Source of the DNA: Micromonospora mirobrigensis
GTDB lineage: Bacteria > Actinomycetota > Actinomycetes > Mycobacteriales > Micromonosporaceae
Reading direction: 5' to 3'
Length of the DNA stretch: 64,000 bases
NCBI RefSeq assembly: GCF_900091555.1
Contig: NZ_FMCX01000006.1
Span: forward strand, 375,982 to 439,981
The position numbers and the translations under genes were made by a program. This document shows, piece by piece, positions 23,592 through 33,290 of the stretch. The notes beneath the pieces are model-generated. The model saw only the letters and a program-made list of their open reading frames with translations, did not search any database and was not told where the DNA came from. Within the stretch, counting starts at the first letter, position 1; the number at the start of each line of letters is the position of its first letter.

Positions 23592-25168
23592 CCCGCACCC
23601 GTAAGCCCGTAGGCCGCATCGCGTTCGTCGGGGCCGGCCCCGGCGACCCGGGCCTGCTGACCCGCCGGGCGCACGACGCCCTGGTCGACGCCGACCAGGT
23701 GGTCTACGACCGGGGCGTACCGGAGACCCTGCTCGACGCCGTGCGTGCCGAGGCCCGCGAGGACGCCCAGTTCACCCCGGCCGAGGGCGCCCCGGGCGAC
23801 GTGGCGAAGGTGCTCATCTCCGCCGCCCGGTCCGGCCTGAACGCGGTGCACCTGGTCGCCGGTGACCCGTTCGGCCACGACTCGGTGGTCAAGGAGGTGC
23901 AGGCGGTGGCGCGTACCGCCGCGCACTTCGAGGTGGTGCCCGGTGTCGGGCAGGCCGAGGGTGTGGCCACCTACGCTGGTGTCCCGCTGCCGGGCGTACG
24001 CACCGCCGCCGACGTCGAGGACGTCAGCGTGCTGGACTTCGACGCGCTGGCCGCCGCGGTCGGCCGGGGCTCGCTGGCGCTGGCCATCGACGCCGGCGAC
24101 CTGGCCGCGGTCCGGGACGGCCTGCTGGCCGCCGGGGTCGACGGTGGCACGGGCGTCGGGGTGACCGGCGACGGCACCGGCGAGACGCAGTACACCACCA
24201 CGTCGACCGTCGACTCCTTCGTCGCGGCGGCGCTCGGCTTCACCGGCCGGGTGGTGCTCACCGTCGGCGCCGGCGTCGGCGAGCGGGACAAGCTGAGCTG
24301 GTGGGAGAACCGCCCGCTGTACGGCTGGAAGGTGCTGGTGCCCCGCACCAAGGAGCAGGCCGGCGCGATGAGCGCGCGGCTGCGCGCGTACGGGGCGATC
24401 CCGTGCGAGGTGCCGACCATCGCGGTCGAGCCGCCGCGTACCCCCGCCCAGATGGAGCGGGCGGTCAAGGGCCTGGTCGACGGCCGGTACGCCTGGGTGA
24501 TCTTCACCTCGGTGAACGCGGTCCGCGCGGTCTGGGAGAAGTTCGCCGAGCACGGCCTGGACGCCCGGCACTTCGGCGGCGTCAAGATCGCCTGCATCGG
24601 TGAGGCCACCGCCGACGCCGTGCGCGCCTTCGGCATCCAGCCGGAGCTGGTGCCCGCGGGCGAGCAGTCCTCCGAGGGCCTGCTGGCCGAGTTCTCGCCG
24701 CACGACGAGATCCTCGACCCGGTGGGCCGGGTGCTGCTGCCGCGCGCCGACATCGCCACCGAGACCCTGGCCGCCGGGCTCACCGAGCGCGGCTGGGAGG
24801 TAGACGACGTGACCGCGTACCGGACCGTCCGGGCGGCCCCGCCGCCCGCCGAGATCCGCGACGCGATCAAGTCGGGCGGGTTCGACGCGGTGCTGTTCAC
24901 CTCGTCCTCCACCGTCCGGAACCTGGTCGGCATCGCCGGGAAGCCGCACGCCCGCACCGTTGTTGCAGTCATCGGGCCCAAGACGGCGGAGACCGCGACG
25001 GAGTTCGGCCTGCGGGTCGACGTCCAGCCTCAGCACGCCTCGGTGCCCGACCTGGTGGAGGCGCTCGCCGCCTACGCCGTCGAGCTGCGCGAGAAGCTGG
25101 CCGCCATGCCGGCCAAGCAGCGCCGTGGTTCGAAGGTGCAGGGGCCGACCGCCCTCCGCTTCCGCTGA
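23588..25168 (+). CDS. hemD: Fused tetrapyrrole methylase-like domain and uroporphyrinogen-III synthase
   Basis: The 526-residue product has two parts. The N-terminal part (about 8-245) resembles uroporphyrinogen-III C-methyltransferase: IAFVGAGPGDPGLLTRRAHD is kept. The usual GGDPFVFGRGGEE stretch is reduced to VAGDPFGHDSVVKEVQAVA, and VVPGVGQAEGVATYAGVPLP replaces the typical VVPGVTS region. The C-terminal part (about 250-510) is uroporphyrinogen-III synthase, with WKVLVPRTKEQAGAMSARLR, VIFTSVNAVRAVWEKF and DAVLFTSSSTVRNLVG. HemD cyclises hydroxymethylbilane. The methylase half may be weak or structural; similar fusions are common in actinomycetes. It ends 20 bases before hemB. Confidence 0.92.
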   Translation: MTRTRKPVGRIAFVGAGPGDPGLLTRRAHDALVDADQVVYDRGVPETLLDAVRAEAREDAQFTPAEGAPGDVAKVLISAARSGLNAVHLVAGDPFGHDSVVKEVQAVARTAAHFEVVPGVGQAEGVATYAGVPLPGVRTAADVEDVSVLDFDALAAAVGRGSLALAIDAGDLAAVRDGLLAAGVDGGTGVGVTGDGTGETQYTTTSTVDSFVAAALGFTGRVVLTVGAGVGERDKLSWWENRPLYGWKVLVPRTKEQAGAMSARLRAYGAIPCEVPTIAVEPPRTPAQMERAVKGLVDGRYAWVIFTSVNAVRAVWEKFAEHGLDARHFGGVKIACIGEATADAVRAFGIQPELVPAGEQSSEGLLAEFSPHDEILDPVGRVLLPRADIATETLAAGLTERGWEVDDVTAYRTVRAAPPPAEIRDAIKSGGFDAVLFTSSSTVRNLVGIAGKPHARTVVAVIGPKTAETATEFGLRVDVQPQHASVPDLVEALAAYAVELREKLAAMPAKQRRGSKVQGPTALRFR

Positions 25169-25188
25169 TCGTCCCCGGGAGGCCCCGC

Positions 25189-26172
<984 letters not shown>

Positions 26173-26240
26173 CGCGCTGCGGCGCCCGCCGCGCCGCGCC
26201 GCGCCGCGCCCGCCGGCCCGGCCCGCCACCTTGCCGTCCG

Positions 26241-26317
26241 GCCCCTTTGCTCTGCTGCAGTCCACGCAACGCAGAGGTGCTCCCACCGTTGCGTCCGCTG
26301 CAGCAGAGCAAAGGGGC
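26241..26317. repeat. Long inverted repeat, TTTGCTCTGCTGCA family, copy 1
   Basis: Arms of 20 bases at 26241-26260 and 26298-26317 are perfect inverted copies with core CTTTGCTCTGCTGCAG. Inside, ACGCAACG (26264-26271) pairs with CGTTGCGT (26288-26295) across a 3+3 internal loop, giving a stem of about 28 pairs. It lies between hemB and the XRE gene. A second copy is at 40430-40556. Just before it, 26185-26225 is a run of CGCCG/CCGCG repeats. Confidence 0.85.
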
Positions 26318-26432
26318 GGCGGGAGATGCGGCGGGGCCGGCGCACCCCTGCGCTGTGGATGCCGGACCCGTTGTCCACAGCTTTGTCCACAGGGATTGCC
26401 GCTTCGACGGTGCCGCCGGCATGGTCGGCGGC

Positions 26433-26966
26433 ATGAGTTCGACCTCCGACTGCGGCCCGAGCGGCGACGGACCCACCGGGCCGGGACCGGACGAACCGAC
26501 GATCGGCCCGTTCCCGATCCCCGGGCTGGTCCGGCGGGCCCGGCGGATCGCCTGCCTGGGGCAGCGGCAGATGGCCCGGTTCGCCAAGGTGGCCCCCTCG
26601 ACGGTGGCGCGGGTCGAGACCGGTGAGCTGACCCCGAGTCTCGCCGTCCTCGAACGTCTCCTCGGCGCGGCGGGGCTGTACCTCGCCGTGGTCGACCAGG
26701 ACGGGCGGGTGATCCAGCCCATGCGGGACCGGGACGACATGCGGGACGGCGCCAACCGCCGCTACCCGTCGCACCTGAACGTCATCCTCGACCCCGAGCC
26801 GGGCGAATGGTGGGCGGACATCTACGGGCTGGCCCGGCCACCCGAGACGTTCCACCGCTGTCCGGCCGACCGGGAGGCGCGTCGCCGGCTCAGCCAGTGG
26901 GAGGTGCGGGTGGCGAAGTACCGTTCCGCGCCCCGCCCACCCGACCCGCGCCGGTGGGACTACTGA
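26433..26966 (+). CDS. XRE-type helix-turn-helix DNA-binding protein
   Basis: The protein of about 177 residues has a Cro/C1-type HTH at about 32-90: RRARRIACLGQRQMARFAKV and PSTVARVETGELTPSLAVLE, followed by LLGAAGLYLAVVDQDGRVI. The remaining 80 residues (NVILDPEPGEWWADIYGLAR, then HRCPADREARRRLSQWEVRV) are conserved-looking, with no known domain. A start at ATG 26421 or 26433 is possible; neither has a strong ribosome-binding site. It may be the antitoxin-like half of a lost pair or an ordinary repressor; no toxin gene adjoins it. Confidence 0.75.
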   Translation: MSSTSDCGPSGDGPTGPGPDEPTIGPFPIPGLVRRARRIACLGQRQMARFAKVAPSTVARVETGELTPSLAVLERLLGAAGLYLAVVDQDGRVIQPMRDRDDMRDGANRRYPSHLNVILDPEPGEWWADIYGLARPPETFHRCPADREARRRLSQWEVRVAKYRSAPRPPDPRRWDY

Positions 26967-26968
26967 GA

Positions 26969-27006
26969 CGGCCCGCCGTCCAGCCGGTGAGCTGGACGAC
27001 GGGCCG
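26969..27006. terminator. Bidirectional hairpin terminator
   Basis: 16-base arms at 26969-26984 and 26991-27006 pair with one mismatch and a 6-base loop. The hairpin sits between the convergent XRE and nuclease genes. Confidence 0.7.
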
Positions 27007-27022
27007 CCGTCGGGTGGAACCG

Positions 27023-30000
27023 TCAGTCGTCGTTGGCGATCGTGCCCACGGCGAGCGGGTCGGTCAGCAGAAGGCCGGGCACGCCGGCCACCAGCAGGGT
27101 CAGCTTCTCGTCGGGCTCGACCCGCCGGTCACCGCGCACGGTCACCGGGAAGGTCAGCGAGGTCTGGCCGGCGGCCAGGGTCCTGCAACCGACGTACGCG
27201 TCGTAGTCCTGGCCGGCCTGCGCCGTGGTGCCGTACGTGCCGGCGCAGATCGTGGCCGGCGCGGAGAGCGGCCGGGACACCGTCACCGTGAAGGTCATCG
27301 GCTTCGTGCCCTGGTCGCCCTCGGCCACCGTGACGTCCCCGACGCTCAGCGACGCCCGGGAGCGGAACCGGGCGACCTGCGGGTCGTGGTCGCTGGCCCC
27401 CCGGTCACCGAGCCCGTCGGTGTCGGCCGGGTAGTCGGAGTTGATGTGCGCCACCCGGGCCTGCACCAGGTCACCGTGCAGCTCGTCGTTGACGAACACG
27501 TTGTCCAGCGTCTGCGCCTGCCCCGAGTAGGTGTACGAGTAGGCCGCCGCCGGCACCTGCGCGACGATGTCGTCCCACAGGTTGTGCATCCCGGCGGAGT
27601 AGAGCGGGGCGAGCTGGTCCGACGGGGTCGGGTTCTCGGCCGTCGCGATCGGGTCGTCCGGGCGGGGGTAGACGTTCAGGTCCCCGCCGTAGACCACCCG
27701 GGCCCGCGCGTCGCTCGCCTCGATGGCCTGGACCACGGCCGCCCCGTACGCGGCCTGCTCGCGCCGCTGCGCCACCCGACGGTCCGGGCCGGACGAGAAG
27801 TGGTTGGCGATCGCCCAGAGGGTGAGGTGCTCGCTCGCCCCCGGGGCCGCCGCCACGGTGAACTTCCCGACCTGCGGGGCCCGGGTGTAGACGTTCCTGC
27901 CGTCGGTGTCGCCCACCACGTCGGCCGGGAGCACCGCGTTGAGCGCCTTCGGGTTCTGCACGTCGGTGTTCGACGGCAGCGCCGCCGAGCGGTACTGCAC
28001 GGTGGGGGCGGCGCCGAGCAGCGGGTCACCGGCGGTCGCCCCCGCCAGCGCCAGCCGGTCCGTGCGGTAGAGGAACGCCGAGGTGATGCCCCGGGCGTCC
28101 GCGCCGGTCCGGTCGTAGGCCGCGGCGTAGGCCGGGCCGCCGTTGGCGGCGATGGTGAGGGCGAGTTCCTGGACGGTGTCCGGGGCGCCGTCGGCGTTGT
28201 CGGTGGCGCCGCAGGTCAGCGCGCCGTCGACGACCGAGCAGATGTCCTGGTCCTCGGCCTCCTGGATCATCAGCAGATCGGGGCTGTGCAGGTCGTTGAT
28301 GATCTGCCGGGCCTCCTTGCCGAGCCGGGTGGTGTACGCCGCCTCGTCCGCCGGCACGTAGTCGAACGGCGGGCTCACCCCGGGGCAGCCGGAGTTGCCG
28401 GCGAAGTCGCAGCCGTCGAACGGGTCGTCCCGGTAGTCGTACAGGTTCTCGACGTTGTAGGTGCCCACCGCGACCTCCCGGTCCCGGTTCGCCGCCCGGG
28501 GCGGGTTGTTCGCCGCCGGTTCGGCGCCGGCGGCGAAGGAGACCGCCGTCGGCTGGACGGTGTACTTGCTGAAGCCGTACGCGACGGCGCCGACGGCGTC
28601 CTCGGCGAGCGTGTCGAAGGTACGGACGGCCGGCAGCAGCGCGGCGTTGTCACCGGCGGCGGCCTTGACCCCGCCGGCGCCGATCAGGATCCGCTGCGGG
28701 TTGCCGTTGTCGAACAGCTGGCCCGGGATGTCGTCCAGCGGGTGCGCGTCGCGGAAGGACCGGCGGGCGTACGGGTCGGTCCGCTTCATCAGCGGGTCCT
28801 CCCGGTCCAGCACCTGGATCTCCGAGTCGAGGGAGGAGGCGAAGACGTACCGGGGCGCGGTGGTCCCGCTGCCCGCGCGGACCCGCACCAGGGCGCCCTC
28901 GTGCCGCTCCCAGAACCGGGCGACCTCGGCCGGGTCGGCCGACGGGGTGGCGTCGTCCACCTGGACGGCGGTGTCCACGTCGAGGCCGGAGTCCAGCTTG
29001 CGCACCAGCGACGCGCCGGAGAGCTGGGTCTGGCTGAAGTACTCCGACACCCGGCCGCGCAGCACCACCTCGTCGCCGACGGTCGGCTCGTAGCCGCCGA
29101 TCAGCGTCTTGAACGAGCCGGTGAAGACGTAGACGCCGTCGGAGGTCAGCGGATCGCCGTCCTCGGCGCCCTTGCGGCTCTGCAGGTAGAAGCCCCACTG
29201 GTCGGCCCCGGCGGAGGTACGCAGGAGCGACTTCTGGGTGATCACACCGCGCACGTCGTACAGGGTGGCGCTGGTGCCGTTGCCGCTGGCCGGGGCGAGC
29301 GGCGACCGGTCCGTGGCGCCGTCCTCGTCGTCGCCGGTGCGGCCCTGCACCTCGCCGACCGTCAGCACGCTGGTGGCCTGCACGGTGAGGGTGCAGGTGG
29401 CGGTGCCACCGTCGGCGTCCGTCGCGGTCACGGTGACCGTGTACGCGCCGCCGGGCAACCCGGCCGCGGTCAGCGTCGCGGTGGCGGTGCCGCCGGCCGC
29501 GGTGGCCGGGGTGAGGGCGGTACGGCTGATCGAGCCGGTGGCCGGGGTCGGGGTGACCGCGGTGACGGCCAGGTCGACGATGGTGTCGTCGGCGTCGGTG
29601 GCGGTCACCTCCCGGGTCGCCGTGGCGCCCGCCTCGACGGTCAGGGCGCCGCCGCAGGTCAGCACGGCCGGGGCGTCCACCGGGCCGCCGCCGTCGACGC
29701 TGTGGCTGCCCAGCCCGTCGAAGGTGTCGGTGGCGAAGCCGGCCCACTGGACGGCCGGGTCGAAGGCGTCCGACGGGTCGGTGTCGCCGGAGCTGATCGT
29801 CGGCAGTCGGCGCAGCGTGTTGTCGGCGGTGCTGGTGAGGCCGGTGCCCCACTCGGTGCCCGGGTCGACGCCCACTTGACCGATCGAGTCGAGCACCGTC
29901 GAGCCCTTGCGCAGCACGATCGCGTCGTCACCGTTGAACAGCGAGGAGCCGTAGGTCTGGTCGGCCTGGGCGAGGATCGCCGGCGCGGCGCTGGAGGCGG

Positions 30001-30289
30001 CGAGGACGAAGACGTCCCCGGCGGCCACCGTGCCGGTCAGGGCGACGTTCGTCGACGTGGTCGCGCCGTTGAAGAAGAGCTGGAGCTGGTAGCCGCCGGC
30101 GGCCAGGTCGACCGGGGCGCCGGTGCCGTTGTAGAGCTCGATCGCCTTGTTGTTGGACGAGCCCTCGACGTACTCGGAGATGAACAGGTCGGTGGGCGCG
30201 GCGCTTGCCACGCCGGGCGCCGCGCCGATCACCGGAAGGGTGACGGCGGCGGCGGTAGCGAGCGCGGCGTATCTGCGGCGCGGGCGCAT
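27023..30289 (-). CDS. Secreted ExeM/NucH-type extracellular endonuclease, multidomain
   Basis: The 1088-residue protein has a Sec signal peptide (about 1-30, ending VASA-AP) and several domains. First is a lamin-tail domain (about 31-150: FISEYVEGSSNNKAIELYNG). Then come an immunoglobulin-like repeat region, an OB-fold part (about 330-450), an endonuclease/exonuclease/phosphatase domain (about 570-960) and a C-terminal Calx-beta domain (about 985-1085). Nuclease motifs seen are VGTYNVENLYDY, DLLMIQEAED, WAIANHFSSG, VYGGDLNVYPRPDD and GASDHDPQVARF, including the catalytic His and Asp. It should degrade extracellular DNA for nutrients. GGAGGC precedes ATG 30289; no sorting motif is seen, so it is released. 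Confidence 0.92.
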   Translation of the reverse strand: MRPRRRYAALATAAAVTLPVIGAAPGVASAAPTDLFISEYVEGSSNNKAIELYNGTGAPVDLAAGGYQLQLFFNGATTSTNVALTGTVAAGDVFVLAASSAAPAILAQADQTYGSSLFNGDDAIVLRKGSTVLDSIGQVGVDPGTEWGTGLTSTADNTLRRLPTISSGDTDPSDAFDPAVQWAGFATDTFDGLGSHSVDGGGPVDAPAVLTCGGALTVEAGATATREVTATDADDTIVDLAVTAVTPTPATGSISRTALTPATAAGGTATATLTAAGLPGGAYTVTVTATDADGGTATCTLTVQATSVLTVGEVQGRTGDDEDGATDRSPLAPASGNGTSATLYDVRGVITQKSLLRTSAGADQWGFYLQSRKGAEDGDPLTSDGVYVFTGSFKTLIGGYEPTVGDEVVLRGRVSEYFSQTQLSGASLVRKLDSGLDVDTAVQVDDATPSADPAEVARFWERHEGALVRVRAGSGTTAPRYVFASSLDSEIQVLDREDPLMKRTDPYARRSFRDAHPLDDIPGQLFDNGNPQRILIGAGGVKAAAGDNAALLPAVRTFDTLAEDAVGAVAYGFSKYTVQPTAVSFAAGAEPAANNPPRAANRDREVAVGTYNVENLYDYRDDPFDGCDFAGNSGCPGVSPPFDYVPADEAAYTTRLGKEARQIINDLHSPDLLMIQEAEDQDICSVVDGALTCGATDNADGAPDTVQELALTIAANGGPAYAAAYDRTGADARGITSAFLYRTDRLALAGATAGDPLLGAAPTVQYRSAALPSNTDVQNPKALNAVLPADVVGDTDGRNVYTRAPQVGKFTVAAAPGASEHLTLWAIANHFSSGPDRRVAQRREQAAYGAAVVQAIEASDARARVVYGGDLNVYPRPDDPIATAENPTPSDQLAPLYSAGMHNLWDDIVAQVPAAAYSYTYSGQAQTLDNVFVNDELHGDLVQARVAHINSDYPADTDGLGDRGASDHDPQVARFRSRASLSVGDVTVAEGDQGTKPMTFTVTVSRPLSAPATICAGTYGTTAQAGQDYDAYVGCRTLAAGQTSLTFPVTVRGDRRVEPDEKLTLLVAGVPGLLLTDPLAVGTIANDD

Positions 30290-30440
30290 GAGGCCTCCAC
30301 GAAGGGGGAACGTGAACTAACGCACGTTAAGTGCAGGTGCTGGCCGCCGTCCATCCCCCGGGCAGCGCTTTGGTGAATTCCACCCGTCGCGCGCCGGTCA
30401 CCGACCGGGGGTGCTGCTGTGGACGCCGGCCACGGCCCGG

Positions 30441-31484
30441 TCAGTGCGCCGGACCGTCCGATCGGGTCGCCGGCGGGTCCAGCCGGTGCACCAACTCGGC
30501 GACGTCCACGCTGTATTCACACCAGTCCCGGTCGGGTCGGTAGCCCAGCTCGGCGTTGACCTTCAGCATCGCCTCGTTGGCCTGCGCGTTCCAGGTCTGC
30601 ACCTCGACCAGGCCGGGCTCGGCCGAACGCAGCTCCATCAGCATCCGCGCCTTGATCGCCCGGTCGATGCCGTAGCCGCGGTGGTCCTGCACGACGATGG
30701 TGTCGTACTGGTCGGCGCGGGTCGGGTGCTGTGCCGGCACCACCACCTCGGTCAGCCCGGCCACCTCACCGGACTGCTCGTGCAGGGCCAGCACGATGTA
30801 CGGCTGCATGCCGCGCCGGTGCAGCGTGTCGAGGCTGTCCCGCAGCCGCTGGGGGTCGTACGAGCTGGGGCGCAGTTCGCCGTCGTCGACGTCGCGCACC
30901 TCCGCCTTGGCCCGCGCGTACGCCTCGATCAGCTCGTCCGGCGGGCCGCCGGGCCAGAACTCCAGGTGGTAGCCCGCGCCGACGCCGGTGGCCATCTCGG
31001 CCAGCGCCGGCCACTCCACCGTGGTCAGGTCGAGCACGCTGCGGGTCTCGACGTACTCCCGGGTGAAGCCCAGCGACTCGTAGAACGCGACGGCCGGGGT
31101 GTCACCGACCACCTCGACGCCGATCGACTGGAAGCCCTCGTCCCAGACCCGGCGGGCGGCCAGCCGGACCAGGGTGCGGCCCAGCCCGGTGCGCCGCGCC
31201 GACGGGTGCACCAGCACCTCCAGCACGCCGATGCCGCCCAGCAGCAGCACCTGGACATGCCCGACGACCTCGCCCGGCGTCCCGTCGTCGCCCGGCTCGG
31301 CCTGGGCGATCCAGGAGATCCGCCGCTCGCCGGGCATCACCTCGGAGAGGTATTCGCGCAGGGAACTCTCCCGCCACGGCGGGTCCTGCGGGAGGTCGGC
31401 CGCGAGGACCGCGTTCAGCGTGCCCAGCAACGACGTGATCTCGTCGGACGACGCCGTCCGGGGATCCCACTCGCGCACCATCAC
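30441..31484 (-). CDS. Double-GNAT N-acetyltransferase
   Basis: The 347-residue protein has two GNAT folds in tandem, like mycothiol synthase MshD and related actinobacterial enzymes. In the first, the acetyl-CoA loop is HPSARRTGLGRTLVRLAARR at about 100. In the second, VQDHRGYGIDRAIKARMLM at about 270 is the matching loop, slightly degenerate. Both halves therefore look able to bind acetyl-CoA, or one may be structural. The substrate is unknown; it is not MshD itself as far as can be judged. It lies between the transglycosylase and nuclease genes on the same strand, with gaps of 70-150 bases. Confidence 0.85.
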   Translation of the reverse strand: MMVREWDPRTASSDEITSLLGTLNAVLAADLPQDPPWRESSLREYLSEVMPGERRISWIAQAEPGDDGTPGEVVGHVQVLLLGGIGVLEVLVHPSARRTGLGRTLVRLAARRVWDEGFQSIGVEVVGDTPAVAFYESLGFTREYVETRSVLDLTTVEWPALAEMATGVGAGYHLEFWPGGPPDELIEAYARAKAEVRDVDDGELRPSSYDPQRLRDSLDTLHRRGMQPYIVLALHEQSGEVAGLTEVVVPAQHPTRADQYDTIVVQDHRGYGIDRAIKARMLMELRSAEPGLVEVQTWNAQANEAMLKVNAELGYRPDRDWCEYSVDVAELVHRLDPPATRSDGPAH

Positions 31485-31553
31485 CCGTCTAGCTTGCCGT
31501 CAACGGCAGCCTGGGGGAAGTGTCCAGTTCTCCAATGTATGCGGACGATCACG

Positions 31554-32891
31554 TCACGTACGGCTGGCCAGTCCGTATTCGTTGGCCTTGTCGTAGACGT
31601 CCTGGGCGTACCGGCGGACGTCGTTGTAGGACAGGATCGCCCCCCACCAGTCGCCGGCGATGGTCATGTTCCGGCCGCCCTGGCAGAGGTAACGGCCGGC
31701 GGCCAGCGCGGCGTCGTCGAGGTCGTGCGGGTCGACCTTGCCGTCGTTGTCGGCGTCCGCGCCCACCTGCTGCCAGGTGGTGGGGATGAACTGCATCGGA
31801 CCGAGGGCCCGGTCGTGGACGGGGTCACCGTCGATCACGCCCCGGTCGGTGTCCCGGATCAGCGAGCGCCCGCCCTGGCCGTCGAGCGGATCACCGATGA
31901 TCTCCGGCTCGGCCCGGCCGTTCGGTTGCAGGGTGGCGCCGTTGGCCTGGCCGTGCCGGGACTCGACGTACCCGATAGCGGCCAGCGTGGTCCAGCTCAG
32001 CTGGCAGCTGCGGTGCGTCTGGGCCAGCACCAGCTCCGCGTAGCCGTACGCCTGCATGGCCACCGGGGAGATGCCGACCCGGGCGCCGGTGAGCCGGGCC
32101 CAGTCGGCCAGCGCGTCCGCCGGCCGGCCCGGCTGCGCGCCCACGGTCGGCGTGGCGCCGGGCTGGCCGGTCACGCCGGGGAGCGCGGCGCCGCCGGGCG
32201 GTGCCGTCGCGCCGGGGAACACGGTGGCGCCCGGCAGCGCCGTGGCGTCGGGCAGCGGGGTGACGCCGGGCAGGCCGGGGCCGTTGGGGGCGGGCCACGC
32301 CGGTGAGGCGGCGGCTCCCGACGGCGCCGGCACGCCGGGCGGGACGCCCTCCTGGGGTACGCCGGAACCCGGCGCCGCCGAGGTGGCGTCCACCGCCACC
32401 GGGCGCGGGTCACCTGCGGTCGCCGGAATCACGATCGCTCCCGCCGCCGCCGTGGCGGCGACCAGGCCGAGCAGGAAGAGCCCGGAGAGGGCCAGCCGGC
32501 CCGCCGGTCGGCGGGACCAGTCGCGGGTGGCCCGGGACGCGCCCATCAGGCGGCCGGGCGGGCGAGAGCGGACCGCGTGCGCGAACGGCACCCGACGGCG
32601 CCGGGGGACCGCGACGACCTTCGCCACCTCACCGGCCGGATCGACGTCGTCGGCGGCCTTCTCGTCGTCGTCGGCCTTCTGGTCGGCGGCGGTGGCCTCG
32701 GCCGGCTCGGCGGCGGTGGCCTTCTCGTCGTCGGCGGGCGGCTTCGACCAGGGGCGACGGGGCCGGGGCAGGGAGGTCGGGTCGGGTGCCGCGCCGGAGC
32801 CCGCGAGCGGCCCGTCGGGCGGCGTGGCCGGTCGCAGGGGCCGTACCGTCGATCGCTGCTCGCCGTCCGCCACCCGTCGAGTATCACCCAT
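31554..32891 (-). CDS. Membrane-anchored lytic transglycosylase
   Basis: This 445-residue cell-wall enzyme cuts the glycan strand of peptidoglycan. A cytoplasmic N-terminal part of about 130 residues is Asp/Glu/Ala/Pro-rich. One membrane helix follows at about 135-160 (LALSGLFLLGLVAATAAAGA), then a Pro/Gly linker at about 195-255 with repeats of the form [L/F/A]PGAT/V, and the SLT domain at about 270-440. The catalytic Glu is in AAIGYVESRHGQ, and GPMQFIPTTWQQVGADADN plus GDWWGAILSYNDV complete the fold. The D-A-D-N-D-G-K-V-D-P segment looks like a calcium-binding loop. The linker would place the enzyme away from the membrane. Confidence 0.9.
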   Translation of the reverse strand: MGDTRRVADGEQRSTVRPLRPATPPDGPLAGSGAAPDPTSLPRPRRPWSKPPADDEKATAAEPAEATAADQKADDDEKAADDVDPAGEVAKVVAVPRRRRVPFAHAVRSRPPGRLMGASRATRDWSRRPAGRLALSGLFLLGLVAATAAAGAIVIPATAGDPRPVAVDATSAAPGSGVPQEGVPPGVPAPSGAAASPAWPAPNGPGLPGVTPLPDATALPGATVFPGATAPPGGAALPGVTGQPGATPTVGAQPGRPADALADWARLTGARVGISPVAMQAYGYAELVLAQTHRSCQLSWTTLAAIGYVESRHGQANGATLQPNGRAEPEIIGDPLDGQGGRSLIRDTDRGVIDGDPVHDRALGPMQFIPTTWQQVGADADNDGKVDPHDLDDAALAAGRYLCQGGRNMTIAGDWWGAILSYNDVRRYAQDVYDKANEYGLASRT

Positions 32892-32929
32892 GTCCGCACC
32901 GGCGTCAGGACCGGTCGTACCCTGGACAC

Positions 32930-33142
32930 ATGCCCCGGTACGAGTTCCGCTGCCGCGCCTGCGGCGACACCTTCGAGGTCAACCGGCCGATGGCCGAGGC
33001 CGGCAACCCGACGCCCTGCCCGCAGGGGCACGGCGACACGGTCAAGCTGCTCTCCGCGGTGGCGGTCACCGGCCGGGGCGGCGCCGCCCCGTCGGCGCCC
33101 ACCGGGGGCGGCGGTTGCTGCGGTGGCGCCTGCGGCTGCTGA
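32930..33142 (+). CDS. FmdB-family zinc ribbon protein
   Basis: The 70-residue protein has the FmdB zinc ribbon: MPRYEFRCRACGDTFEVNRP carries the first CxxC, and PCPQGHGD gives a Cys and His for the second half. The tail GGGGCCGGACGC holds four more cysteines. Function in this family is unknown. TACCCT at 32918-32923 looks like a -10 placed seven bases before ATG 32930, so the transcript is probably leaderless. It lies between the divergent transglycosylase and the co-directional cyclase-like gene. Confidence 0.88.
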   Translation: MPRYEFRCRACGDTFEVNRPMAEAGNPTPCPQGHGDTVKLLSAVAVTGRGGAAPSAPTGGGGCCGGACGC

Positions 33143-33290
33143 ACCCGACCGAAGCCGACCGGGCCGGATCCAGGCCCAGCTCGGGACCGGTGGGACCGTG
33201 GGACGGGGTCGCACCCGACCGTTCTCACGATGCGTGACGGCGTGCACATAGGGCAGCATTGACCCGACGTCAGGGGCGGAGGTTCCACGC

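Noticed and set aside
30300..30335. AACGTG-(8)-CACGTT dyad and GTTCACG before the secreted nuclease gene, considered as a Pho box
   Set aside because: Only one GTTCACx unit is present; a Pho box needs direct repeats. The dyad has 6-base arms and may be chance.
26807..30376. Very long open frame antisense to the secreted nuclease gene
   Set aside because: Its product is Val/Gly/Arg-rich with no domain, while the opposite strand has a signal peptide and clear nuclease motifs. High GC makes such antisense frames common.
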